Virus record (IMG/VR): IMGVR_UViG_3300023170_000025
Span: 1 to 62,676 of that record
Reading direction: 5' to 3' (one strand)
DNA: 62,676 bases
Origin: a virus
The position numbers were made by a program, and so were the translations under genes. This document shows, in pieces, positions 44,568 through 52,289 of this stretch; position 1 is the stretch's first letter, and each line of letters starts with the position of its first letter. Below the pieces are notes generated by a model. That model saw nothing but the letters and a program-made list of their open reading frames with translations. It ran no database searches and was not told where the DNA came from.

Positions 44568-44861
44568 ATGAACTATGTAGAAAAAATTATTCAGTGGCAT
44601 CATGATAGAAATCTTATTGAAGGTTCTACAGATAAAGACCAATATATGAAACTTATTCAAGAAATGGGTGAGCTATCGGACAGTATCTGTAAAAATAAAG
44701 ACATTAGAGACGATTGTGGTGATATTATGGTTGTTCTAATTAATATTATGGAAAGAAACAATATAAGTTTTGAAGAATGTCTTGAAGTAGCCTATAATGA
44801 TATTAAAGACCGTAAAGGTAGAATGGTGGATGGTGTGTTTATAAAGGAAGGTGATAATTAA
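44568..44861 (+). CDS. mazG: MazG-like nucleotide pyrophosphohydrolase
   Basis: The 97-residue protein has the MazG/all-alpha NTPase pattern: QEMGELSDSI in the metal-binding ExxE position, then DDCGDIMVVLINIMERNNIS. Such phage enzymes hydrolyse nucleoside triphosphates and have been proposed to alter (p)ppGpp or dNTP pools. It shares its last base with the next gene. No ribosome site is seen, consistent with a leaderless message. Confidence 0.8.
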   Translation: MNYVEKIIQWHHDRNLIEGSTDKDQYMKLIQEMGELSDSICKNKDIRDDCGDIMVVLINIMERNNISFEECLEVAYNDIKDRKGRMVDGVFIKEGDN

Positions 44862-45796
44862 TGCAACCAAAATACCCAATCTATATAATTTCTAAGGGTA
44901 GAGCGGACTCACGTCTTACTTCAAAAACTCTTGAAGAAATGAGAGTACCATACAGAATTGTTATTGAAGATAGTGAATATGATGATTATGCTAAAGGTAT
45001 ATCACCCGAAAAAATTATAACTCTGCCTACAGATTTTAGAGAAAATCCAAAGTATGCAATTCCAGATAACAAAGGCAGAATTGGCGGTTCTATTCCTGCA
45101 CGTAACTTTGTTTGGGAACATTCTATTAATGAAGGTCATAAGCGGCATTGGATTATGGATGATAATATTAAACATTTCTATAGATTACATAAGAATAGAA
45201 AAACTAAAGTAACCTCTGGAACTATTATTAGATTATGTGAAGATTTTACCGACCGATATACTAATGTAAAAATGTCTGGTATGAATTATCAATATTTTGC
45301 CCCAGCTTCTCAGAAAAAAAAGCCATATACACTTAATACCAGAATTTATTCTTGTATTCTATTATCTAACGATTTGAAACATCGCTGGCGTGGTAAATAC
45401 AATGAAGATACGGTTCTAAGTCTTGATATTCTAAAAGATGATTGGTGTACAATTTTATTTAATGCATTCTTATGTGGTAAAATTACAACTCTTGTTATGG
45501 GCGGTGGTAATACTGATAATGTGTATGTTGACGGAGACAATCGTTTACAGTTTGCACAAGCACTTGTAGAACAACATCCAGATCTGGTTAAAGTTGTACA
45601 TAGATATAATAGATGGCATCACCATGTAGATTATAGTCCGTTTAAAAAGAATAAGCTTATCTATCGTGATGACTATGTTATTAAAGGTGGTGTAAACGAA
45701 CACGGTATGAAATTACATAAATTAACTATGGAACAATATAAAAAAGCAACTACAGAATTTGGAAACGCGGAGAACCCCTACTATGAGCAAACCTAA
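44861..45796 (+). CDS. TAGT/GREB1-like glycosyltransferase
   Basis: The 311-residue protein begins YPIYIISKGRADSRLTSKTL and has a GGSIPARNFVWEHS segment followed by HRHWIMDDNIKHF-type residues (KRHWIMDDN). This is the pattern of the TET-associated glycosyltransferase family of phages, whose DD acts as the metal/sugar-nucleotide site. Members are thought to glycosylate hydroxylated bases in DNA. No TET/JBP oxygenase is visible in this window, so the acceptor is uncertain. Confidence 0.72.
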   Translation: MQPKYPIYIISKGRADSRLTSKTLEEMRVPYRIVIEDSEYDDYAKGISPEKIITLPTDFRENPKYAIPDNKGRIGGSIPARNFVWEHSINEGHKRHWIMDDNIKHFYRLHKNRKTKVTSGTIIRLCEDFTDRYTNVKMSGMNYQYFAPASQKKKPYTLNTRIYSCILLSNDLKHRWRGKYNEDTVLSLDILKDDWCTILFNAFLCGKITTLVMGGGNTDNVYVDGDNRLQFAQALVEQHPDLVKVVHRYNRWHHHVDYSPFKKNKLIYRDDYVIKGGVNEHGMKLHKLTMEQYKKATTEFGNAENPYYEQT

Positions 45797-46064
45797 AGGA
45801 GCTAACCTATTTGTATTAGACGGACAAGAAGATGATCTTGATCCTATGGGTTGGGATGATATGCCAGAATTTGAACAAGAGAATAGAGAGGATTATGCTG
45901 CTCTTGTTATTAGATTTAGGACAGAGGAAGATTTAAAAGAATTTGCACAAAAGATTGGACAACCTAATCTTACTAAAAAATCACGTGGGACATTTTATCC
46001 TGCGGTAGAATTTAATGAGGCAAATCTTTTGCGTTGGATGGATGAAGAACAAATACCGAGCTGA
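45783..46064 (+). CDS. acidic protein next to the TAGT gene, unknown function
   Basis: The protein has 93 residues from ATG 45783, preceded by GCGGAGAACC; a longer in-frame start at 45759 lies deeper in the TAGT gene and is less likely. The second half, YAALVIRFRTEEDLKEFAQK then FYPAVEFNEANLLRW, looks like a small alpha/beta domain. I associate this type with marine phage modification genes but cannot name it. Confidence 0.6.
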   Translation: MSKPKGANLFVLDGQEDDLDPMGWDDMPEFEQENREDYAALVIRFRTEEDLKEFAQKIGQPNLTKKSRGTFYPAVEFNEANLLRWMDEEQIPS

Positions 46065-46066
46065 TT

Positions 46067-47005
46067 ATGCAAGTTTCTGCAACATTCTTTAAATCTATTT
46101 ATGATAATAAGACTCATAAGAATATGAGTTTTTCTGATTTTTCACAGTTTGAAAAATTTTTATATAAGTTGTCAGAAAGAAAGTTAAAGGATAAAAAAGA
46201 TGCTCAACTTATATCTCCAGCTTCATATATTGAAGATACAACCAGAGCAAATAAAAATGTGATAGACTGGGCTGGCTGGGCAGCTATGGATGTAGATGAT
46301 CACGAGTTTAAAGGGGATTTAAAAAATGAGCTTATTCGTATATATGGTAAGTACTATTTCGTTTGCTATAGTACTGCTAGCAGTCGAGAAAGTTTACCAA
46401 AGTTTCGTCTGGTCTTCCCACTTACAAAAAGAGTTAGATCAGATAATATCAGACATTTTTGGTACGCACTCAACACACAACTTAAGGCTATCGGCGATGC
46501 GCAAACTAAAGATTTATCACGAATGTATTATATCCCTGGTTCGTACTCTGGCGCTTTCAACTTTATTTTTACTAACACTGGTGGTTCTTATATAGATCCA
46601 GAAGAACTGATGAGTGCTCATCCTTATCAGGAAAAGAAAACTGGAACATTCTTAGATAGATTACCAACAGAAATGCAAAAATCCATTATAGAATATCGTA
46701 AGAATAAAATGGAAAATAATAATGTCAATTGGACTAATTATGAAGATTGCCCATTTGTAAATAAGAATCTTATCAGAGATTTTAAAAATATAGCATATGT
46801 AGATAATACCGGAAGATATGCTATGGTTTATAAAATAATGGTTTCTATAGCAAGTAATGCAATTAAGAAACAATATCCTATAAATACGTTTGAAATTGTA
46901 GAACTAATTAAACAACTTGATGCAGATACAGCAAAGAGATATGAAAATAGACCTCTTAATATAGAAGCTGATCGTGCTATAGAATATGCGTATAGAAATA
47001 TTTAA
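46067..47005 (+). CDS. possible primase-polymerase-like (AEP) protein
   Basis: The protein has 312 residues. IDWAGWAAMDVDDHEF supplies a DxD-type metal motif near 75, FVCYSTASSR a possible second motif, and KFRLVFPLT a third strand. DLSRMYYIPG near 155 is common in phage and mobile-element archaeo-eukaryotic primases. I infer an AEP-like fold. The C-terminal third is helical. The normal T4 primase (gp61) is not in this window. Alternatively this is a conserved protein of unknown function. Confidence 0.45.
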   Translation: MQVSATFFKSIYDNKTHKNMSFSDFSQFEKFLYKLSERKLKDKKDAQLISPASYIEDTTRANKNVIDWAGWAAMDVDDHEFKGDLKNELIRIYGKYYFVCYSTASSRESLPKFRLVFPLTKRVRSDNIRHFWYALNTQLKAIGDAQTKDLSRMYYIPGSYSGAFNFIFTNTGGSYIDPEELMSAHPYQEKKTGTFLDRLPTEMQKSIIEYRKNKMENNNVNWTNYEDCPFVNKNLIRDFKNIAYVDNTGRYAMVYKIMVSIASNAIKKQYPINTFEIVELIKQLDADTAKRYENRPLNIEADRAIEYAYRNI

Positions 47006-47015
47006 AAAAAATGTA

Positions 47016-47053
47016 TTTTAGGGGTTTACAAGTGATGATTTTTAGTATATGTT
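47016..47053 (+). promoter_or_regulatory. boxed early-type promoter
   Basis: TTTTAGGGG (47016-47024), TTTACA (47025-47030), 17 bases, TATGTT (47048-47053). A GTAAATAGAATCGGAGA leader follows to the gene at 47083. Confidence 0.78.
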
Positions 47054-47082
47054 GTAAGAGTAAATAGAATCGGAGACTTCTT

Positions 47083-47343
47083 ATGGCTTACTGGACTCAC
47101 ACAAATTCACCAATCGGCATTTTTACTGAAAAAGAGGTTGGCAATTGTTTTGAATACTCTATTAATGATGATCCGATTACTTCATTTAATGAAGATTTTC
47201 CTCATAAAATCTGGGTCTGCAATGGATACCGTTACGGAACGGTAAAGAAAACCGTTGTAGTAATCTGTATAGATGAAGACGAATACGGTCTCCCTGTGAC
47301 ACAAACGTGGCACATTAAAAATAATCGTATATATGCAAATTAG
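47083..47343 (+). CDS. small early protein, unknown function
   Basis: The 86-residue protein is rich in aromatic and charged residues (WTHTNSPIGIFTEKEVGNCF). A beta-like core KIWVCNGYRYGTVKKTVVVI follows. No family is recognised. The boxed promoter and leader are shared with the genes at 47408, 57163 and the minus-strand gene at 25741. The next boxed promoter overlaps its stop codon. Confidence 0.6.
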   Translation: MAYWTHTNSPIGIFTEKEVGNCFEYSINDDPITSFNEDFPHKIWVCNGYRYGTVKKTVVVICIDEDEYGLPVTQTWHIKNNRIYAN

Positions 47344-47375
47344 GGGTTTACAAACTCCTAAAAATATAGTATGTT
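47341..47375 (+). promoter_or_regulatory. boxed early-type promoter (short box)
   Basis: TAGGGG at 47341-47346, TTTACA at 47347-47352, 17 bases, TATGTT at 47370-47375. The box is cut to TTAGGGG by the upstream stop codon. AAAGAGAATCGGAAAGGAAC follows before the ATG at 47408. Confidence 0.75.
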
Positions 47376-47407
47376 GATTATATAAAGAGAATCGGAAAGG
47401 AACTAAA

Positions 47408-47917
47408 ATGTCTAACGTTGCTACAAATCTTAAAAAAGTTGGAACTTATCTCGGATATTTTACAATTCAAAAACATACAACAAACGTAAATAATAACAAG
47501 CCTTCTCGTACTTATGAAAAGCTTGTATTTACAAAAGCCGATGGTATGGAAACTCGTGACTTTAAAGCCATGGGTGATATTGTATATGGTATGTATGTTA
47601 ACGGCGATCTTGTTAAGATTGGCAAAGCAGGTTCAACAAACGGTTGGGCTGGACGTATTAGTACCTATGGTGTTGATCCAAAAGGTGAAGCAACTAATCG
47701 TAAAATCATTACACATCTAAAAGAAGATTTTACATATGAAACTCGTGTAGAAGTATATGGCATTTCAGTTCCTCGTGTTCACTCAGAATATTTTTGCCCA
47801 GTAACACGTGAAACGGTTTCCATTGAACTTCCGCAAAACCATCAGGTAGAAACTCATTTAACTGCTGAAGCAGAAGCCGAGGGTGTTGATCTTATGTTCT
47901 GTACGCAAAAAGTTTAA
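47408..47917 (+). CDS. early protein with possible GIY-YIG/T5orf172-like core
   Basis: The 169-residue protein has the central segment DIVYGMYVNGDLVKIGKAGS followed by GWAGRISTYGVDP. This resembles the GIY-YIG nuclease superfamily layout (a VYxxYVNG strand, KIGxA, then RxxxY). Catalytic residues further on are not clear, so the call is tentative. It has a strong ribosome site (GAAAGGAAC) and a boxed promoter. Confidence 0.45.
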   Translation: MSNVATNLKKVGTYLGYFTIQKHTTNVNNNKPSRTYEKLVFTKADGMETRDFKAMGDIVYGMYVNGDLVKIGKAGSTNGWAGRISTYGVDPKGEATNRKIITHLKEDFTYETRVEVYGISVPRVHSEYFCPVTRETVSIELPQNHQVETHLTAEAEAEGVDLMFCTQKV

Positions 47918-47921
47918 TATA

Positions 47922-49103
47922 ATGAAAATATTCATAATTCCATATACATTCTATACTTATTTTTCTTTTAAAGAAAGAGTAAGTGGCGTTGATGAGAGTA
48001 TGTTGAAACAGATAGAAGTTTTAAGAGAAAGAGGTCATGACGTAAAAGCATATACTATTTTTGGTAATCTACATGAATATTTAAATGATGTTTATTATTA
48101 TGATGATAAAGTTCCTGAAATAGGAATAAAATCATATTTAAAAAGTACTAAAAATAGAAAAAAAATTGTAACAGATATTATAATTAAAATAAAAAAATTT
48201 AAACCTGATATAATTTTATCAAATGCATATTTTCAACGCGGTTTTTATAATGAATTACAAAAAATAAATATACCTATAATTTATATGTGTCACGCTGCAC
48301 CCGGATTTTTATCAGATCTTATGTCTGCAAATAAATTATCAAGTTTCAGTGAAAGACATTCTATTTGCGCAATGTCGGAATATCATGCAAAAACTATAAA
48401 ACAATTTTATGGCAGAAAAAGAAAAAACTGGGACTTTGAAGGTAAAATAAGTGCAGACTCAATAGTATTTTCTTCATATAGTAATAAAGAAAATGTATTG
48501 GGTTCTGACGGTATTGTTAGACATGTCTCTGCTGCAAATAAAGATAAACAGACTTTTTTGATACATGACTTTTTAAGCAAAACAGATTTTAAAACCGAAG
48601 TATATACTACTTTAAATCATATGACTAAAGATAATGAAAAATTAAATTCTTATGTTGAAAAAGCATTTAAAAATTTTAATACTTCAGATAGATTAATCAA
48701 TCTTGATATTGAACATAAAATCATTATGGAAAATATAGCAAAATCGGCGTGTTGTTTTGTAGGATTAGCATATTATGATAGTTTTACAATTACCTCACTT
48801 GAAGCGCTTTCTCGTGGTATACCAATTATTGTAAAAGGGATAAAAAACTCACATCCTGCAAAAGAAATGGTAGAACCAGAATATCAAAAATATGTTCATA
48901 TATACGAAAATAAAAAAGATTTTATTGATAAGGTAAAAGAGTTTTCAAATGTTACAATAGAAGAAAGACATCAAATTGCCAATTCTTGTTATAAAATTAC
49001 TTCAAAAAATATGTATGGAAATAAATTAGAAAAGGCATTAAATAGTGCCGTACTTAAATTTAATAATAAAAATAGTTTACACTTAGAAAATTTTATGATA
49101 TAA
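47922..49103 (+). CDS. GT4-type glycosyltransferase
   Basis: The protein has 393 residues from ATG 47922; the earlier in-frame start at 47883 lies inside the preceding gene. It has a GT-B fold pattern. The N-terminal domain includes VDESMLKQIEVLRERGHDVK. The C-terminal domain includes YYDSFTITSLEALSRGIPII, the Glu-containing sugar-nucleotide motif. It would transfer a sugar to an unknown acceptor such as DNA base, lipid or glycan. The UDP-uronate genes downstream may provide its donor. Confidence 0.7.
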   Translation: MKIFIIPYTFYTYFSFKERVSGVDESMLKQIEVLRERGHDVKAYTIFGNLHEYLNDVYYYDDKVPEIGIKSYLKSTKNRKKIVTDIIIKIKKFKPDIILSNAYFQRGFYNELQKINIPIIYMCHAAPGFLSDLMSANKLSSFSERHSICAMSEYHAKTIKQFYGRKRKNWDFEGKISADSIVFSSYSNKENVLGSDGIVRHVSAANKDKQTFLIHDFLSKTDFKTEVYTTLNHMTKDNEKLNSYVEKAFKNFNTSDRLINLDIEHKIIMENIAKSACCFVGLAYYDSFTITSLEALSRGIPIIVKGIKNSHPAKEMVEPEYQKYVHIYENKKDFIDKVKEFSNVTIEERHQIANSCYKITSKNMYGNKLEKALNSAVLKFNNKNSLHLENFMI

Positions 49104-49104
49104 T
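49076..49104 (+). promoter_or_regulatory. sigma70-like promoter for the epimerase
   Basis: TTTACA at 49076-49081 and TATAAT at 49099-49104 have 17-base spacing. It lies within the last codons of the glycosyltransferase gene. Confidence 0.75.
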
Positions 49105-49126
49105 ATAAGTGTAGAAGGAGAAAAAT

Positions 49127-50083
49127 ATGTCACATATTACAGTAACTGGCGGCGCTGGTTTTATCGGTTATCATCTTATTCAAAAATTAGTAGACGAAGG
49201 TCATACGGTTTCGGCATTTGATAACTTTAATGATTATTATGATGTTTCTTTAAAAGAAGATAGAGCAAATAATTTAAAAAATCTTGGTGTTGAAGTAACA
49301 CGTCTTGATCTAAAAGAAAAAGCACATTTAAAATTTTTTCTTGCTTCTACAAAACCTGATGTTGTTATTCACTTAGCTGCATACGCAGGTGTTCGTCATT
49401 CATTAGAAAATCCTCAAAAATATATTGATAATAATATCACTGGATCACAAAATTTAATAGAAGCTTGTATAGAAAATAATATTGAAAATGTGGTATATGC
49501 ATCTACATCATGTACCATGGCTGGAAATCCATTACCATGGAATGAAGATGAAAAAACTGGTTATCAACTAAACCCATACGGTTTTACTAAATCCACCAAC
49601 GAATGCCAATTTATTTCAAGTAAAATTCCTAAAACCACCGGTCTTCGTTTCTTTACTGTTTATGGTCCTTGGGGCAGACCTGATATGGCTTTATTTGATT
49701 TTACAAAAAATATTATTGCTGGCAATGAAATTGAATTATTTAATTATGGTGATATGATTCGTGACTTCACTTATATAGATGACATTGTAAGTGGTATTAT
49801 TATTGTTGTTAATCAAACATTATCTGAAAATAATGAATTTAATGAAATATATAATATCGGTTATGGTGAACAAGTAAAATTGGTTGACTTTGTTGATAAT
49901 ATTGAAAAACAATTAGATCGTAAAGCTAAACGTAAACTTGTACCAAAACATCCGGCAGATACTCAAGCAACTTGGTCTGATACAACTAAACTACAAAAAC
50001 TCGGATATAAACCTACTACACCAATTGAAGTTGGTGTAGAAAAATTTGTTTCCTGGTATAAACTATATTATGGAGTAAACTAA
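49127..50083 (+). CDS. NAD-dependent UDP-glucuronate 4-epimerase-like protein
   Basis: The 318-residue extended SDR has the NAD-binding motif GGAGFIGYHLIQKL, then DNFNDYYDVSLKEDR, typical of UDP-glucuronate epimerases. VYASTSCTMAGN with Ser/Thr and PYGFTKSTNE (the YxxxK pair) form the active site. It would interconvert UDP-glucuronate and UDP-galacturonate. The dehydrogenase downstream can supply UDP-glucuronate. GAAGGAGAAA precedes the ATG. Confidence 0.82.
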   Translation: MSHITVTGGAGFIGYHLIQKLVDEGHTVSAFDNFNDYYDVSLKEDRANNLKNLGVEVTRLDLKEKAHLKFFLASTKPDVVIHLAAYAGVRHSLENPQKYIDNNITGSQNLIEACIENNIENVVYASTSCTMAGNPLPWNEDEKTGYQLNPYGFTKSTNECQFISSKIPKTTGLRFFTVYGPWGRPDMALFDFTKNIIAGNEIELFNYGDMIRDFTYIDDIVSGIIIVVNQTLSENNEFNEIYNIGYGEQVKLVDFVDNIEKQLDRKAKRKLVPKHPADTQATWSDTTKLQKLGYKPTTPIEVGVEKFVSWYKLYYGVN

Positions 50084-50085
50084 TA

Positions 50086-50226
50086 ATGGATAGCGTAGAA
50101 AAACTTTACAAAAATGTTGCACTATATTATAATATAAGTGTAGAAGAATTATTGGATCGACTCACTAAAAACGGAGAACCTCTAATTCATAATTATTATA
50201 AGGAAGTGTATCCAAATGGGTTCTAA
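50086..50226 (+). CDS. 46-residue small protein before the UDP-glucose dehydrogenase
   Basis: MDSVEKLYKNVALYYNISVE starts a 46-residue ORF, then LLDRLTKNGEPLIHNYYK. It begins 3 bases after the epimerase and overlaps the next gene by 11. A promoter lies inside it, so it may simply be coding DNA shared with regulation. No family is recognised. Confidence 0.4.
   Translation: MDSVEKLYKNVALYYNISVEELLDRLTKNGEPLIHNYYKEVYPNGF
50105..50133 (+). promoter_or_regulatory. sigma70-like promoter inside the 46-residue ORF
   Basis: TTTACA at 50105-50110 and TATAAT at 50128-50133 have 17-base spacing. It would give a message for the dehydrogenase at 50216. Confidence 0.6.
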
Positions 50227-51055
50227 ACTAAGAATTGCTATTGTCGGTCATGGTTTTGTAGGAAAAGCCATTGATCATGGGTTTAATGACTATAACTGCG
50301 ATAAAATAATTATTGATCCAAAATATGGAAATAGTATTGATAATATTAAATCACTAGTAACAGATGTAGCTTTTGTTGCTGTTCCTACACCTATGGGAAA
50401 GAATGGAGAAATTGATTCATCTATTGTTGTTGAAACAGTAAAGAAACTTAAACAAAGAAGAACTGGTATTATTGTAATCAAATCTACAGTAACTCCTGAT
50501 ATTATTAAGAGTCTTACTAATGGTTCTGGTTCAAGTACAAGAGTAGTTTACAATCCAGAATTTTTAACAGAGATAAATGCTAATTCTGATTTTATAAATC
50601 CTGATATGCATGTATTTGGAGGTCACAAAGAAACCACTCAAAGATTGGAAGAAATATATAGAGAGTATAGTTTATGTAAACCATGTCCAGTTTTTCATAT
50701 GTCCGCTACGGAAGCAAGCTTTGTAAAATATGGACTTAATTGTTTTCTTGCTACAAAAGTTTTATGGTTTAATCAGTTCTATGATGTAATAGAAAAGTTT
50801 GGTGGTAATTTCGGTCACATTGTAAATGCTATTGGAACAGATCCTAGAATAGGAACATCCCACACCAGAGCACCAGGGTTTGATGGCAAAAGAGGGTTTG
50901 GAGGAGCTTGTTTCCCAAAAGATACAGCAGCATTTAATAATTTTTCAAATAAAGAATTTACGGTATTAAATGAAGCAATTAAAGCAAACAATGAATATAG
51001 AAAAGAATACGAAAAAGATTCAAGAGAATTGGAACAAAACGTAAGCTATGCTTGA
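50216..51055 (+). CDS. UDP-glucose/GDP-mannose dehydrogenase-family protein (short)
   Basis: The protein has 279 residues against roughly 390-450 for typical family members. The N-terminal Rossmann motif IAIVGHGFVGKAI, the AFVAVPTPMG strand and the catalytic GFGGACFPKDTAAF with its cysteine are present. The C-terminal UDP-binding domain is largely missing. It would oxidise UDP-glucose to UDP-glucuronate or a related sugar nucleotide. The following epimerase-type chemistry is encoded just upstream. The shortening could alter oligomer or donor choice. Confidence 0.82.
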   Translation: MGSKLRIAIVGHGFVGKAIDHGFNDYNCDKIIIDPKYGNSIDNIKSLVTDVAFVAVPTPMGKNGEIDSSIVVETVKKLKQRRTGIIVIKSTVTPDIIKSLTNGSGSSTRVVYNPEFLTEINANSDFINPDMHVFGGHKETTQRLEEIYREYSLCKPCPVFHMSATEASFVKYGLNCFLATKVLWFNQFYDVIEKFGGNFGHIVNAIGTDPRIGTSHTRAPGFDGKRGFGGACFPKDTAAFNNFSNKEFTVLNEAIKANNEYRKEYEKDSRELEQNVSYA

Positions 51056-51197
51056 ATTATTAATATATGCTATTGGTATATATCTGCTAATGATTATATT
51101 ACAATTTTTATTTAAACCTATAATTACAATAGCAATTATTTTTATCATACTATTTTATTTACAAAAATATGATATTTTTACTATCTATCTGTTGTAA
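51048..51197 (+). CDS. 49-residue double-helix membrane peptide
   Basis: The ORF is almost wholly hydrophobic: LELLIYAIGIYLLMIILQFL, a Lys-Pro turn, then TIAIIFIILFYLQKYDIF. This gives two membrane helices. It overlaps the dehydrogenase by 8 bases. Small membrane peptides at such sites may be inhibitors, holin-like or superinfection factors; none is demonstrated. Confidence 0.5.
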   Translation: MLELLIYAIGIYLLMIILQFLFKPIITIAIIFIILFYLQKYDIFTIYLL

Positions 51198-51210
51198 TTT
51201 AGTTTATAAT
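51182..51210 (+). promoter_or_regulatory. weak sigma70-like promoter for uvsX
   Basis: TATAAT at 51205-51210 is perfect, but the hexamer 17 bases upstream is TATCTA, a poor -35. A strong ribosome site (AAAGGAG) precedes uvsX. Confidence 0.35.
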
Positions 51211-51242
51211 ATATAAATTAATACTATACAAAGGAGTATTGT

Positions 51243-52289
51243 ATGTCAATTATGGACAAACTCAAAAAGAACTCAAAGCTATCCCACACTTCAGTTCTTT
51301 CTGAGTCTAAATTTTTTACCGAAAAAGATATGGTTCCAACAGAAGTCCCTATGATTAATGTTGCATTATCTGGTTCAGTAGATGGTGGGTTAGCACCAGG
51401 TCTTACAGTTCTTGCAGGACCTTCAAAACACTTTAAGACATCATTTGCATTACTTATGGCTGCAGCTTATATGAAACATTATTCAGATGCAGTTATGCTA
51501 TTTTATGATTCAGAATTTGGTTCACCTCAAACTTATTTTCAACAATTTGGAATTGATACATCTCGCGTATTACACACGCCTATTACAAATGTTGAAGAAT
51601 TAAAGTTCGATATTATTGGTCAACTTGAAGAACTTGATCGTGATGATAAAGTTGTTGTAGTTATTGATTCAATTGGAAACTTAGCATCTAAGAAAGAAAT
51701 GGAAGATGCACTGAATGAAAAATCAGTTGCTGATATGTCAAGAGCAAAAGCACTTAAGGGTCTTTTCCGTATGACAACACCATATCTTGCCATGAAGAAT
51801 ATTCCGCTTCTTGCTGTTAACCATACTTATAAAGAAATTGGTCTGTTTCCGCGTGATATTGTTGGTGGTGGTACAGGTATTTACTACTCAGCAGATAATA
51901 TCTGGATTCTCGGTAGGCAACAAGATAAGAAAGGTACAGAAATTCAAGGTTATCACTTTGTAATCAATGTGGAGAAATCACGATATGTTAAAGAAAAGTC
52001 TAAAATTCCTATCACTGTTAGTTGGGACGGTGGTGTACGTAATTTTTCTGGTTTACTCGATTGTGCTCTTGCCGGTGGTTATGTTACTAAACCTTCTAAC
52101 GGTTGGTACGCTGCAGTTGATAGAGAAACTGGAGAAATCGGCGCCAAAGTCAGACATGAACAAACCTTAGAAAAAAAGTTTTGGGATCCTATTTTTGCGG
52201 AAACAGATTTCAAAGATTTTTTAAAGAAACAATATTCTATTGGTCATCAATCTTTGGTTGAGATGGATGATATTGTGGCAGAAGAATAA
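51243..52289 (+). CDS. uvsX: UvsX recombinase (RecA-like)
   Basis: The 348-residue strand-exchange protein has VDGGLAPGLTVLAG and Walker A AGPSKHFKTS at 58-67, VVVVIDSIGNLASKKEME as Walker B region, and LLAVNHTYKEIG. It forms filaments with UvsY to drive recombination-dependent replication. It shares its last base with the next gene (TAATG). Confidence 0.95.
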   Translation: MSIMDKLKKNSKLSHTSVLSESKFFTEKDMVPTEVPMINVALSGSVDGGLAPGLTVLAGPSKHFKTSFALLMAAAYMKHYSDAVMLFYDSEFGSPQTYFQQFGIDTSRVLHTPITNVEELKFDIIGQLEELDRDDKVVVVIDSIGNLASKKEMEDALNEKSVADMSRAKALKGLFRMTTPYLAMKNIPLLAVNHTYKEIGLFPRDIVGGGTGIYYSADNIWILGRQQDKKGTEIQGYHFVINVEKSRYVKEKSKIPITVSWDGGVRNFSGLLDCALAGGYVTKPSNGWYAAVDRETGEIGAKVRHEQTLEKKFWDPIFAETDFKDFLKKQYSIGHQSLVEMDDIVAEE

